Below are positions 15,752-24,583 of a stretch of DNA of 36,120 nt, in pieces. The position numbers and the translations under genes were made by a program. Positions within the stretch are counted from its first letter, which is position 1; every line of letters starts with the position of its first letter. Where the stretch lies: contig SYOX01000166.1 of assembly GCA_005804885.1 (NCBI GenBank), positions 1 to 36,120 on the forward strand. The letters run 5' to 3'. Below the pieces are notes generated by a model. It was not told the origin of the DNA. It saw nothing but the letters and a program-made list of their open reading frames with translations, and ran no database searches. The DNA is from Pseudomonadota bacterium. GTDB lineage: Bacteria; Myxococcota_A; Bradymonadia; Bradymonadales; GCA-2716585.

Positions 15752-17181
15752 CGGGCGGGGACGGGGAGCGAGAGGCGCTGCTGGCGGCGATCCGCGCGGC
15801 GCTGCCCGAGGCGACGCGGGGCGGGCGGCTGGATCTGGATCGGCTCGCGGCGCTGCTGGAGCCCTCGCAGGTGGCCCGCGCCGAGCCCTTCGGGTTGGCG
15901 TGGCCGGGGTCGCGCGGGGCGATGGAGGCCGCCGACCTGCCTGCGTCGGGGCTGCTGTCGCCCCCGCTGGATCTTGAGGTCGCGGGGCACGCGGTGATCG
16001 AGGGGGAGAACCTGGAGGTGATGCGGGGGTTGTCGGCGCGGCTCGTCGACGCGGTCAAGCTGATCTACATCGATCCTCCCTACAACACGGGCAAGGCCTT
16101 CACCTACGAGGACAACTGGCGCTTGAGCGCGCGGGACTATGCGGCGCTCGGCGGTCAGGGGGGCGAGCAGGGGGAGCCCGAGACGCAGGGGCGGCGGCAC
16201 GCGCCGTGGCTGTCGATGATGGCGCCGAGGCTGAGGCTGGCGAGGCGGCTGCTGCGCAAGGACGGGTCGATCTTCATCTCGATCGACGAGCGGGAGGTGC
16301 ACCACCTGCGGTTGCTGATGGACGCGATCTTTGGCGCCGAGCACTTCGTGGCCTGCATCACCTGGCAGCGCAAGAAGGAGACGGCCTCGGACGGCGGGGG
16401 CTTTGCCATCAAGGCCGAGTACATCCTGTGCTACCGGCGCTCGTCGAAGGCGCGCTTTGCCAACCTGCCGCTCTCGGCCCAGTACGTCGCCAGCGCCTAT
16501 CGGCGCGCGGACGAGCGCCACCCGGAGGGGCCGTGGCGGCCGGTGCCGATCACGGCCTCCAAGGGTCACCAGGGCGGCGGCTACACCTACGCGGTGGTGA
16601 CGCCCTCGGGGCGGGTGGTCGAGCGCAAGTGGCTGTGCCCGGAGTCGACCTACCGGCGCTATGAGGCCCAGGGGCGGCTCTACTTCGGCCTTGAGGGCGA
16701 CGCGATCCCCCAGCGGGTCATGTACGCGGCGGAGTCGCGGGGGGTGGCGCCGGACAACCTCTGGGTCGATCTGGCGACGAACAAGGAGGGCAAGAAGGCG
16801 CTCGTGGAGCTGCTCGGCGAGTCGATCTACGACACGCCCAAGCCGGTGGGCCTGCTGCGGCGGATCCTGCAGATCGCCACCCGGCCTGAGGGCGGCGATC
16901 TGGTGCTGGACTTCTTCGCCGGCTCGGGCACGACCGGCCACGCGGTCATGGAGGCCAACGTCGAGGACGGCGGGGACAGGCGCTTCATCCTCATCCAGCG
17001 TCCCGAGCCGACCGGGCACGCGAGGCTGGCGACCATCAGCGACATCTGCCGCGAGCGCGTCCTGCGCGCCGCAGTTGCCCTCGGCGTCGACACCCCGATC
17101 GGCCTGCACCGGCTGGAGCCCGCGCCCGATCCGCCAGCAGGCCCGCCGGACAGCGACGCCCGTTGTCCCAAGGGGCCTTGA
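15748..17181 (+). CDS. Type III Mod-like adenine-specific DNA methyltransferase, orphan
   Basis: This is a beta-class N6-adenine DNA methyltransferase like the Mod subunit of type III restriction systems. It transfers methyl groups from S-adenosylmethionine to adenine. In 477 residues it shows the beta-class motif order: IDPPYNTGKAFTYEDNW near 107 (motif IV, DPPY), SIFISIDEREVHHLRLLMD, and FFAGSGTTGHAVMEAN near 388 (motif I, cofactor site). Between them NLWVDLATNKEGKKALVELL and SIYDTPKPVGLLRRIL are typical of Mod proteins. No Res helicase-nuclease gene lies in the window, so it appears to be an orphan enzyme. Its ATG at 15748 overlaps the stop of the secretin fragment (ATGA), so its translation is probably coupled to that gene. 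The recognition site cannot be predicted. Confidence 0.93.
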   Translation: MTGGDGEREALLAAIRAALPEATRGGRLDLDRLAALLEPSQVARAEPFGLAWPGSRGAMEAADLPASGLLSPPLDLEVAGHAVIEGENLEVMRGLSARLVDAVKLIYIDPPYNTGKAFTYEDNWRLSARDYAALGGQGGEQGEPETQGRRHAPWLSMMAPRLRLARRLLRKDGSIFISIDEREVHHLRLLMDAIFGAEHFVACITWQRKKETASDGGGFAIKAEYILCYRRSSKARFANLPLSAQYVASAYRRADERHPEGPWRPVPITASKGHQGGGYTYAVVTPSGRVVERKWLCPESTYRRYEAQGRLYFGLEGDAIPQRVMYAAESRGVAPDNLWVDLATNKEGKKALVELLGESIYDTPKPVGLLRRILQIATRPEGGDLVLDFFAGSGTTGHAVMEANVEDGGDRRFILIQRPEPTGHARLATISDICRERVLRAAVALGVDTPIGLHRLEPAPDPPAGPPDSDARCPKGP

Positions 17182-17309
17182 GGAGGGCTGCGGGCTTGCG
17201 TTCTGCCCGCGGCGCCTCAGGCTTTGACCTCGGGCGCCTCGCCTGAGCGCGGCGGCCCAGCGCTCATCTGGGGTCGCCGACTGCGGCGACGCACCCAAGG
17301 AGGACAGAG

Positions 17310-18659
17310 GTGAGGCTCACATCGGCTGCACAGTTCGAGGACTTCAAGGCGGCGCTGCTCAAGCTGGCCAAGGGCCGCTTCGAGCCCATCACCTCAGCCC
17401 AGATCCAGCTCCTGGCCCGTCAAGCGGGGCTGGAGCCCGAGGGCGCCCTCGGGCTCCAGGACGAGGCCGCGCGGGCCGTCGCGCGCGGCAAGGGATACCT
17501 GTCGCGAGACCTGCTCGACGACGCGATCCACGATCTGACCTTCGGCGCCCTGCTCAAGCCCGACGATCTGGACGCGCTGCACCACCTGGCGCTGGCGCAC
17601 CAGCGGCGCTGGTCGACCGATTCGAAGCGGCGCGAGGATCAGAAGGAGGCCGCTCGCCTGGCCCGACATTGCCTGAGCCTCGATCCGGCTCACGAGGCCT
17701 CCTTTGACCTGCTCAAGCGGCTGGAGGACGTGCACGCGCCGCAGCTGCCGGCCGCCACGGGCAACAAGTCCGCGGCGGTCGCGGTCGGGGTGCTCGTGCT
17801 CCTGCTGGTGGTGGGCGGCGGCTGCCTCGCGGGCTTGCTGGTCGCGCGCGTCCCGGCGTCTGGCGGCAAGGGAGCGCCGACAAGGGCGATCCCGGTCGCC
17901 CTGCCCGAGGTCGAGGCGCCGAAGAGCGACCTTGGCTCGATCGCGAAGCCGGCCGGGGGCGCGATCCCGATGGCGATCAAGGAGACGAAGGCGTCCGAGG
18001 GCCTTGAGTTCGACGTGCGCCAATCGGAGTTGAGCGTCTACGCGGATTCGGCCTTCTTCCGATGCGCCGGGCTGGTGCGCAACAGGCGGGCGGGGCTGAT
18101 CCGCCAGTCGAGCTTGAAGCTGTCGCTGCTGGGCGAGGACGGCGAGGTGCTGGAGGTCCAGATCATCAAGGCGCCGGAGTCTCACGAGCCGGCCTTGAGG
18201 CCGGGGGATGTGTCCGCCTTTGACACGCTGATCAAGAGCTCGCCGGAGGTCAGGTCGGCGCAGATCGAGGTCCAGCACGTCGAGGAGGAGGCGGTCGAGG
18301 GGAGCTTCGCCCCGAGCCGCCCGATGGCGCTGGGCTGGGAGTCCAAGCGGCCCGAGGGGCTTGAGATCTCGCTGCGCGAGCGCTCGCTGGCCGACACGGT
18401 GGGGGCCTTCGACAAGGAGTCCTTCTACCACGACGCGGTCCTGGAGTTTGAGCACGTCGCGGGCCCTGCGGTGTCGCTGTTGAAGATCCAGGTGCGCTAC
18501 CTGGACAAGTCCGGTGGGGTGCTGGGCACCAACGAGACCTACGTGCTGTCGACCAGCGGGCCGGAGATGGGCCAGGGTGAGGTGCGGCTCGCGCGGAGCA
18601 TCAAGTCGGTGTCGGCGAAAACGGCCGCCTACGACGTGTCGGTCATCGAGGTGCGTTGA
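17310..18659 (+). CDS. Single-TM protein with cytoplasmic TPR-like region and duplicated C-terminal domain
   Basis: The 449-residue product is not a recognised family as a whole. Residues about 1-140 are helical with a TPR-like pair (LLDDAIHDLTFGALLKPDDLDALHHLALAH). One transmembrane helix lies at about 152-176 (AAVAVGVLVLLLVVGGGCLA). The outside part contains two similar beta-rich units of about 100 residues, starting at LEFDVRQSELSVYADSAFF and LEISLRERSLADT. Each has a strand pattern like FxLYD domains, which often occur in bacterial membrane proteins. GTG 17310 is the start, with AAGGAGG 6 nt before it. The gene sits between the methyltransferase and the Sel1 gene with no overlap. A scaffold or sensor role is possible but not shown. 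Confidence 0.75.
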   Translation: MRLTSAAQFEDFKAALLKLAKGRFEPITSAQIQLLARQAGLEPEGALGLQDEAARAVARGKGYLSRDLLDDAIHDLTFGALLKPDDLDALHHLALAHQRRWSTDSKRREDQKEAARLARHCLSLDPAHEASFDLLKRLEDVHAPQLPAATGNKSAAVAVGVLVLLLVVGGGCLAGLLVARVPASGGKGAPTRAIPVALPEVEAPKSDLGSIAKPAGGAIPMAIKETKASEGLEFDVRQSELSVYADSAFFRCAGLVRNRRAGLIRQSSLKLSLLGEDGEVLEVQIIKAPESHEPALRPGDVSAFDTLIKSSPEVRSAQIEVQHVEEEAVEGSFAPSRPMALGWESKRPEGLEISLRERSLADTVGAFDKESFYHDAVLEFEHVAGPAVSLLKIQVRYLDKSGGVLGTNETYVLSTSGPEMGQGEVRLARSIKSVSAKTAAYDVSVIEVR

Positions 18660-18676
18660 GGGCGGGCGGCGCTGCA

Positions 18677-18706
18677 TTGACGGGGTGGTCGCGCAGAGCC
18701 TAAGAT
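18677..18706 (+). promoter_or_regulatory. Candidate promoter for Sel1-repeat lipoprotein
   Basis: TTGACG (18677-18682) and TAAGAT (18701-18706) are 18 nt apart, matching 5/6 and 4/6 consensus bases. The start codon is at 18802, so the leader would be about 90 nt. This is among the best-looking promoters in the window. Confidence 0.5.
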
Positions 18707-18801
18707 CAGCGGGAGTCGAGCGACCCAGGACTGCGGAGCCAGAAGCAGGGAGGGCTCGGGAGCCGCGGCCCGGATGAGCCCACCGATCGCCCAGGATCGA
18801 G

Positions 18802-20853
18802 ATGCGAGCACACAGCCGGGATGGCGCGTTTGGGAGCGGACAGGGGGTGCCTCTGGCGTGCGCGGCGTTGAGCCTCGCGCTGCTGGTCGGGTGCGCCACG
18901 GGCCGAGGCCAGTTCGCCGGTGATCCAGGCGATCCGAAGGCGCAGGCGGCCTCGGCGAAGGAGTCTTGCGAGGGTGGGGATCTGGGCGCCTGCGTGCGGC
19001 GAGCGCGGATGTTGATGGCGGGCTACGGGGTCAAGCTCGACGAGGCCGCTGGCCGGGCGGCCTTTGATCGGGCCTGCGACGGCGGCAATGCCGAGGGTTG
19101 CACGGGCCTGGGCGCGGTGTTGGAGCAGGGTCGGGGCGAGGCGCGCAACCTGGCCGGCGCGGCGGTCTTCTACCGGCGCGGGTGCGACGGCGGCGACCTG
19201 GAGGGGTGCGCCGAGTTGGGGCTGCTCCACAAGGAGGGCGCGGGGGTCGAGCGGGATCTTGGCAAGGCGCTCAAGCTCTTTGAGGAGTCGTGCGACAAGA
19301 ATGGCCGCGCGGGCTGCTTTCACCTGGCGCACATGCTCCTGGCGGGGATCGGGGTGGCCCAGGATCAGGGTCGGGCGACCCAGCTCTTCGAAAAGGCGCT
19401 CTTTTTGTCCGAGGAGGCCTGCGAGGCGGGCAACATCCGGGGCTGCTACAACATCGGCGTGCTGGCCTACGAGGGGCACGGCGTCGAGCGGGACGCGGTG
19501 CGGGCGGCGGAGCTCTTCGGTCTGAGCTGCCAGCGAGGGTACCCCGACGGCTGCACGGCGCTGGGGATCCTGCACCAGCTCGGCCAGGGGGTCGCGCAGG
19601 ACGACAGGAGCTCGCTGGAGTTCTTCCAGCGGGCCTGCGAGGGCGGCGATCGGCTCGGGTGCACCAACCTCGGCGTCCATTACGAACTCGGCAAGGCCGT
19701 GGGGGTGGACATCGAAAAGGCCGGCGCGCTCTTTACGACGGGGTGCGAGGGCGGCGAGTCGCTCGGGTGCACGAACCTGGCGCAGCTGATCTTCAACCAT
19801 GGCTTCAAGTCGGACTATGAGCCCAACGCGCTGCTGGCCAGGGCCTGCGACGCGGGCGAGCTTCGGGGGTGCTGGCACCTTGGGGGCTCGCACGAGCTGG
19901 GCCGCGGGGTGGCGCAGGACTTCGGCCAGGCGGCGGCCTTCTACAAGCGGGCCTGCGACGCGGGCGAGCTCAACGGCTGTAACGCGTTGGGATTCTTGAC
20001 CTTTCAGGGGCGCGGGGTGGCGCAGGACACCGCCGCTGGCCTGGAGTTGATGAAGCGGGCCTGCGATGGCGGGGCGCTCAGCGGGTGCTACAACCTGGGG
20101 ACAGCCTACGTCCAGGGGATAGGCGTGCCGGTCAACTACGCTCAGGGGGCCGTCTACCACAACATGTCCTGTGATGCCGGCTACATGCCAGGGTGCGTCT
20201 CGCTGGGGCTGATGTACGCCCAGGGCTTCGGGCTGGACAAGGACGAGGTGAGGGCCTCGAAGCTCTTCGGGCGGGCCTGCGAGGTGGAGGTCGGCGGCGG
20301 TTGCTACAACCTGGGGGTCTTCAAGGAGAAGCAGGGCGATCAGGCCGCCGCGATCCAGAACTACGAGCGGGCCTGTCGGATGGGCGAGTTCGACGGGTGC
20401 GCGCGCGTCGGCGTGATGATGATCGAGGGGACGATCCAGGGGGCCAACCCCGGCGACGCGCTCAACCTCTTTGATCAGGGCTGCCAGCGCGGCCACGGCC
20501 AGAGCTGCCTGCTGCTGGGGCTGGCCTTCGCCAACGGTCAGGCGGGGCTGGCGGTCAGCCCCACGAAGGCGGCGCCGATCTTCCAGCGCGCGTGCGAGGT
20601 GGGGGTGCCGGCGGCCTGCCACTTCCTGGCCAGCTACTTCCAGCAGGGCGTCGCCATGCCGACGAACCCGCCGGCGGCGGCCGAGTACTACAACCAGGGC
20701 TGCGTCGGCGGCCACGCCGAGAGCTGCTACGAGCTTGGCAAGATGCTCCTCAAAGGCCAGGGCGTCCCCCAGAACCTCGACGCGGCCCGGCAGCTGCTCG
20801 ACATCGCGTGCAAGGCCGGGATCGTCTCGGCCTGCAATGCCGATCAGCTCTGA
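18802..20853 (+). CDS. Cysteine-rich Sel1-repeat lipoprotein with 17 repeats
   Basis: Sel1-like repeats are helix pairs of about 36 residues that make curved protein-binding scaffolds. The 683-residue product has a lipoprotein signal peptide (ALLVGC, Cys near 31), then 17 full repeats plus a terminal half. Nearly every repeat opens with a Cys followed eight residues later by another (for example CDGGNAEGC, CEGGDRLGC, CDAGELRGC). That spacing gives a likely disulphide per repeat, as in the Helicobacter Hcp family. Repeats share the G-V-x-x-D then A-x-x-x-F/Y pattern. The N-terminal ATG at 18802 has only a weak ribosome binding site. It is likely a periplasmic or outer-membrane scaffold. The kinase gene follows after 59 bp; a link is only inferred. 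No enzymatic domain. Confidence 0.93.
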   Translation: MRAHSRDGAFGSGQGVPLACAALSLALLVGCATGRGQFAGDPGDPKAQAASAKESCEGGDLGACVRRARMLMAGYGVKLDEAAGRAAFDRACDGGNAEGCTGLGAVLEQGRGEARNLAGAAVFYRRGCDGGDLEGCAELGLLHKEGAGVERDLGKALKLFEESCDKNGRAGCFHLAHMLLAGIGVAQDQGRATQLFEKALFLSEEACEAGNIRGCYNIGVLAYEGHGVERDAVRAAELFGLSCQRGYPDGCTALGILHQLGQGVAQDDRSSLEFFQRACEGGDRLGCTNLGVHYELGKAVGVDIEKAGALFTTGCEGGESLGCTNLAQLIFNHGFKSDYEPNALLARACDAGELRGCWHLGGSHELGRGVAQDFGQAAAFYKRACDAGELNGCNALGFLTFQGRGVAQDTAAGLELMKRACDGGALSGCYNLGTAYVQGIGVPVNYAQGAVYHNMSCDAGYMPGCVSLGLMYAQGFGLDKDEVRASKLFGRACEVEVGGGCYNLGVFKEKQGDQAAAIQNYERACRMGEFDGCARVGVMMIEGTIQGANPGDALNLFDQGCQRGHGQSCLLLGLAFANGQAGLAVSPTKAAPIFQRACEVGVPAACHFLASYFQQGVAMPTNPPAAAEYYNQGCVGGHAESCYELGKMLLKGQGVPQNLDAARQLLDIACKAGIVSACNADQL

Positions 20854-20912
20854 GGGTGCGGCGCCCTCATTCTGGCCTTGACGCCCGCTGGGCGAGCGCT
20901 GGTGAGGATTCC

Positions 20913-22493
20913 ATGAGCGACGAGGTCAAGGCCGAGAACCCCGCGATGTCGTTGCTCGGCCGCCAGATCGGCAATGTCCGGCTGACCGCCAGGATCGGCA
21001 AGGGCGGCGTGGGGGTGGTCTACAAGGCCGAGCACGAGGTGCTCGGGACGCCCTACGCGGTCAAGGTGCTGCACAGGAAGTACTCCCAGAACGAGACGAT
21101 CACCGAGCGCTTTCGCCGCGAGGCGATCGCCAGCGGGCGGCTGCACCACCCCAACGTGGTCTTCGTCACCGACTTCGGCTTCAAGGAGGGGATCGGGATC
21201 TACATCATCATGGAGTACCTGGAGGGCGACTCGCTGGAGGTGCTGCTGGCGCGTGAGGGTCGCCTTGAGGTGGCCCGCGCCGGTCGGATCGCGCTCCAGA
21301 TCTGCGACGCGCTGGAGGCCGCCCACCGCCTCGACATCATCCACCGGGATCTGAAGCCGGCCAACATCCACGTGCGCCCCGTCGTCGGGCGGGTCGACAT
21401 GGTCAAGGTGCTCGACTTCGGGATCGCCCGGCTCAAGGGCGAGGCGGGGCTGACGCAGCCGGGGATGGTGGTCGGCTCGCCGCACTACATGGCGCCCGAG
21501 CAGGTCCAGGGCTTCTCCGACCAGGTCGGCCCGGAGACGGACATCTACGCCCTGGGGGTGTTGATTTATCAAATGATCGCGGGGGTCTGGCCGATCTGGG
21601 ACCTCGACATGTTCAAGCTGTGCATGAAGCACATCACGGAGATCCCGGCGTCGATCGGCGTCCACCGGCCCGAGCTCAAGGGCTCGGCGCTGGAGGCGCT
21701 GCTGGCCGCGATGCTGGCCAAGAAGGTCGGGGATCGGCCGAGGTCGATGGCGGAGGTGGCCGGCGCGCTCGACGCGGCGCTGGCGGCGCTGGGGCCGCGG
21801 ATCGAGGGACCTCTTGCGTCGGCGGACGACGCGGACGACGCGGCGCTGGCGACGAGCACCGACCTGCTCGAAGGCGGCCAGATCCGGATGTTCCACCTCG
21901 TCCAGGCCCTGAGGGTGGACGCCCAGCGGTCGCCGGTCGTGGCGCTGCTCAACGGCAACACGGCGCTGATGAACCTGCCGGGCGAGGTCTTCCGGACGCT
22001 CATCTGGGGGGTGCTGGTCACGGAGCTGCTCGACGCCCCGGTCGAGTCCGGGCGCCTGACGATCGCCGCACAGCAGGCCGCTGCGCTGCTCGACAGCGCG
22101 CTCCATGAGGACGCCGCCGCCCTCGATCATGCCCTCGTCCGCAGCGTCGGGGCGCTTCTCAACAGGCTCGACACGATCCGGCAGGGGGTCCTCATCCGCG
22201 CCCTCCAGCCCCTGAGCGCCAACCCGCTCTTCCCGGTCGGGATGCTGCCGACCTGGGCCACCGTCCAGACCACCGGCACGTGGAAGCTGTCCAAGGTCGA
22301 CGCGCACCTCGAGAACGTCCTTGACGACAAGGCGGCTTCGGTCGTCGTTTCCAACAGCGCCGAGCTGGGCAAGGTCAAGGAGGAGACGGCGGAGTCCAGG
22401 TCGCTGCTGGTCAAGCTCAGCCGCCCCGTGTCGATCGAGAGCGTCAAGAACGTCCTGACCCACCGCATCGGCGGACGCAAGGAGGGCGACTGA
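20913..22493 (+). CDS. Hanks-type Ser/Thr protein kinase, soluble, with novel C-terminal region
   Basis: The 526-residue product contains a full eukaryotic-like kinase domain (about 18-290): GKGGVGVVYKAEH (glycine loop), YAVKVLH (catalytic Lys), IIHRDLKPANIHV (catalytic loop), VLDFGIARL (DFG) and YMAPEQ. The activation segment (GLTQPGMVVGSPHY) has candidate Thr/Ser phosphorylation sites. There is no transmembrane helix, unlike many bacterial kinases with PASTA sensors. Residues about 290-526 do not match a domain I know and have patches of helix (IRMFHLVQALRV, ALVRSVGALLNRLDTI). ATG 20913 with a GAGG-type site upstream is the start. It follows the Sel1 lipoprotein and is convergent with the next gene. 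Probably acts in signalling, target unknown. Confidence 0.95.
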   Translation: MSDEVKAENPAMSLLGRQIGNVRLTARIGKGGVGVVYKAEHEVLGTPYAVKVLHRKYSQNETITERFRREAIASGRLHHPNVVFVTDFGFKEGIGIYIIMEYLEGDSLEVLLAREGRLEVARAGRIALQICDALEAAHRLDIIHRDLKPANIHVRPVVGRVDMVKVLDFGIARLKGEAGLTQPGMVVGSPHYMAPEQVQGFSDQVGPETDIYALGVLIYQMIAGVWPIWDLDMFKLCMKHITEIPASIGVHRPELKGSALEALLAAMLAKKVGDRPRSMAEVAGALDAALAALGPRIEGPLASADDADDAALATSTDLLEGGQIRMFHLVQALRVDAQRSPVVALLNGNTALMNLPGEVFRTLIWGVLVTELLDAPVESGRLTIAAQQAAALLDSALHEDAAALDHALVRSVGALLNRLDTIRQGVLIRALQPLSANPLFPVGMLPTWATVQTTGTWKLSKVDAHLENVLDDKAASVVVSNSAELGKVKEETAESRSLLVKLSRPVSIESVKNVLTHRIGGRKEGD

Positions 22494-22517
22494 GCCCCTC
22501 GCCAGAGCCCGCCGCGC

Positions 22518-23495
22518 TCACTCAAGCCACGTCGCGGTCCCGTTGAGCGGCACGGCCTGCGCCTGGGCGCCGAGCAGGAAGAGCTCCTGGTCGACCAGCA
22601 GCGCGTCCCGCTGCGTCGACCACGACACCCGGCTCTCGCCGACGATCTCTCGATCCAGCGCCTTCAGATGGGCGCCCTCCTGAAGATCGACGATCATCAG
22701 ACGCCGATAGATGTAGTCGCCCTCGCTGGTCGGGACGCTGAAGGCGGCGAAGCGCCCTGAGATCGAGGTCCCTTCGAAGCCCTCGGGGCACTCGGTCATC
22801 CCCATCGCCTCGAAGTCGATGACCGCGTCCGTCCCCTGGACCACGGCGCGGCAGCCCTCGACCTCCACCTCGATCAGAGCGCCCCCGGCGCTGCCCTGCC
22901 CCGGCTGCCGGGACTCGTCGACCGCGCAGATCGCCTCGACCTCCGCCGCGCCGCAATGGTCCGCGGCGAAGATCGTCGCCGAGGTGATCGCCCCGCCTTC
23001 GAAGGGCACCCTGACCGAGGCGCGCGTGTCGGCCATGTTGTCGTTGCGATCCTGGATGTTCAGGCACAGCCCGCCGCCGCCCTCGGCCAGCCCGACGTCG
23101 CCCTGGCGCTGGATGAGGCCCCCCATCGGGCTGCCGGCGAGGCACCCGTTGCCGCTCATCTCCCCGAGCTCGGCCACCCGCCGCGGCGGCGCGTCGAGGC
23201 CCAGGCTGATCTCGTCGATCGCGTCCGCGCCGATGACGAAGACGCTCCCTCGCGCCTGATCGACGACGCTGAAGCGCCCCTCGATGGACACCGGCATCCG
23301 CTTGAGCACCGCTCCGTCCCGCCCCATCAACCTCGCCTCGCCCTGCGCCACCACGAAGAGCAGCGGGGAGGCCGCCTCTGGAGGGCCGCCGACCTCCTCT
23401 CGGCCGTCGACCTCCTCTCCTGTGCGCTGGACCTGCGCCGGGCACCCTGTCAGCATCGCGGCAGCCGCAGCCGCAGCGATTATCGTGCGCTTCAT
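22518..23495 (-). CDS. Lipoprotein of unknown function, predominantly beta
   Basis: The 325-residue product has a clear lipoprotein signal peptide (AAAAAAAMLTGC, Cys near 18). The mature part is strand-rich, with repeated short units such as LLFVVAQGEARLMGRDGAVLK, SVVDQARGSVFVIGADAIDE and WSTQRDALLVDQELFLLGA, which could be blades of a beta-propeller. Several Cys (GNGCLAGS, LCLNI, DHCGAAEVEAICA, EGCRA, TECPEG) suggest disulphides. No family was recognised. ATG 23495 has AGGA 8-9 nt upstream. It is convergent with the kinase gene (24-bp gap) and divergent from the lipase-like gene. Most likely a surface or periplasmic protein; a propeller fold is inference. Confidence 0.8.
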   Translation of the reverse strand: MKRTIIAAAAAAAMLTGCPAQVQRTGEEVDGREEVGGPPEAASPLLFVVAQGEARLMGRDGAVLKRMPVSIEGRFSVVDQARGSVFVIGADAIDEISLGLDAPPRRVAELGEMSGNGCLAGSPMGGLIQRQGDVGLAEGGGGLCLNIQDRNDNMADTRASVRVPFEGGAITSATIFAADHCGAAEVEAICAVDESRQPGQGSAGGALIEVEVEGCRAVVQGTDAVIDFEAMGMTECPEGFEGTSISGRFAAFSVPTSEGDYIYRRLMIVDLQEGAHLKALDREIVGESRVSWSTQRDALLVDQELFLLGAQAQAVPLNGTATWLE

Positions 23496-23604
23496 CGTTC
23501 AGATCCTCGATCTTGGGGCGAACCCCTCGGCTTGACGATGGGCGCGCCACAGGCCACATTCCAGGCTCTCGTTGACCCCGCCCGGCGGGCGGCTGCGGAG
23601 CCCC

Positions 23605-24540
23605 ATGATGCACTCGGATACTCTGACATTCTACGCGGACGACGGGCTGTCTATCCACGTCTTCAAGTGGCTGCCTGAACCAGGCGTCAAGGTCAAGGCT
23701 GTCGTTCAACTCCACCACGGCATGGCCGAGCACGCCGCGCGCTATGTGCCGCTGGCCGAGGCGCTCACGAAGGCTGGCCTGGCGGTCTACGCCAGCGATC
23801 ACCGCGGCCACGGGCGCTCGGTGCGCTCGGAGGAGGATCTGGGCTTCTTCGCCCAGGAGGACGGCTGGAACAAGGCCGTGGCCGACATGCGCAAGCTCAA
23901 CGGGATCATCAAGGAAGCCCACCCCGGCCTGCCCCACCTGCTCGTGGCGCACTCCATGGGATCGTTGATGGGCCAGCACTACATCATCGAGCACGGCGAC
24001 ACGATCGACGGGGCCGCCTTCTCCGGCTCCAACGGCAAGGTGGGCGCGCTGGCCGACGTCGGCCGCCTCGTCGCGCGGATCGAGCGCAAGCGGCTGGGTC
24101 GGCGCGGGCGCTCGAAGGTCCTCCAGATGATGTCCTTCGGGTCGTTCAACAAGCCCTTCGAGCCTGCGCGCACGAAGTTCGAGTGGCTCTCGCGCGATCC
24201 GGCCCAGGTCGACAAGTACATCGCCGACCCGCTGTGCGGCTTCATCTGCACCACCCAGCTCTGGGTCGACCTGCTGGCTGGCCTCAAGGTCATCGAGGAC
24301 CCCGCCCAGCAGGCCCGCGTGCCCAGGAACCTGCCGATTTATATCTTCGCTGGCGATCGGGATCCGGTCAGCAACGGCGCCAAGAACCTGCGCCAGCTCA
24401 TCGACGCCTACAAGGCCGCCGGCCTGACCCGCGTGACCCACAAGTTCTACCCCGACGCCCGCCACGAGGTCTTCAACGAGACCAACCGGTCCGAGGTCCA
24501 GGGCGACCTCATCGCCTGGATCGAGCGCCTCATCGCCTGA
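23605..24540 (+). CDS. Alpha/beta hydrolase, monoacylglycerol lipase-like
   Basis: Monoacylglycerol lipase-like hydrolases cleave ester bonds of short lipids and related esters. The 311-residue product has the alpha/beta hydrolase pattern: VQLHHGMAEHAARYVPLAEA (oxyanion-hole HG), ASDHRGHGRS, the nucleophile elbow VAHSMGSLMG (Ser in the GxSxG position, here AHSMG), IFAGDRDPVS with the acidic residue, and DARHEVFNE with the catalytic His. All three catalytic residues appear present. There is no signal peptide, so it is probably cytoplasmic. ATG 23605 or 23608 may be used; both follow GGAG at 4-7 nt. It is convergent with the SDR gene. The substrate is unknown. Confidence 0.9.
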   Translation: MMHSDTLTFYADDGLSIHVFKWLPEPGVKVKAVVQLHHGMAEHAARYVPLAEALTKAGLAVYASDHRGHGRSVRSEEDLGFFAQEDGWNKAVADMRKLNGIIKEAHPGLPHLLVAHSMGSLMGQHYIIEHGDTIDGAAFSGSNGKVGALADVGRLVARIERKRLGRRGRSKVLQMMSFGSFNKPFEPARTKFEWLSRDPAQVDKYIADPLCGFICTTQLWVDLLAGLKVIEDPAQQARVPRNLPIYIFAGDRDPVSNGAKNLRQLIDAYKAAGLTRVTHKFYPDARHEVFNETNRSEVQGDLIAWIERLIA

Positions 24541-24583
24541 GCCCGGACTCGATCTCTCTTGAAGGGAGGGGCGTTGAGCCCGA

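Noticed and set aside
15748..17181. Complete type III restriction-modification system
   Set aside because: Only the Mod-like methyltransferase is present; no Res helicase-nuclease gene in the window.
18706..20715. Antisense open frame of 669 codons across the Sel1 gene
   Set aside because: Its regularity mirrors the plus-strand repeats. The Sel1 reading has a lipobox and consistent Cys spacing.
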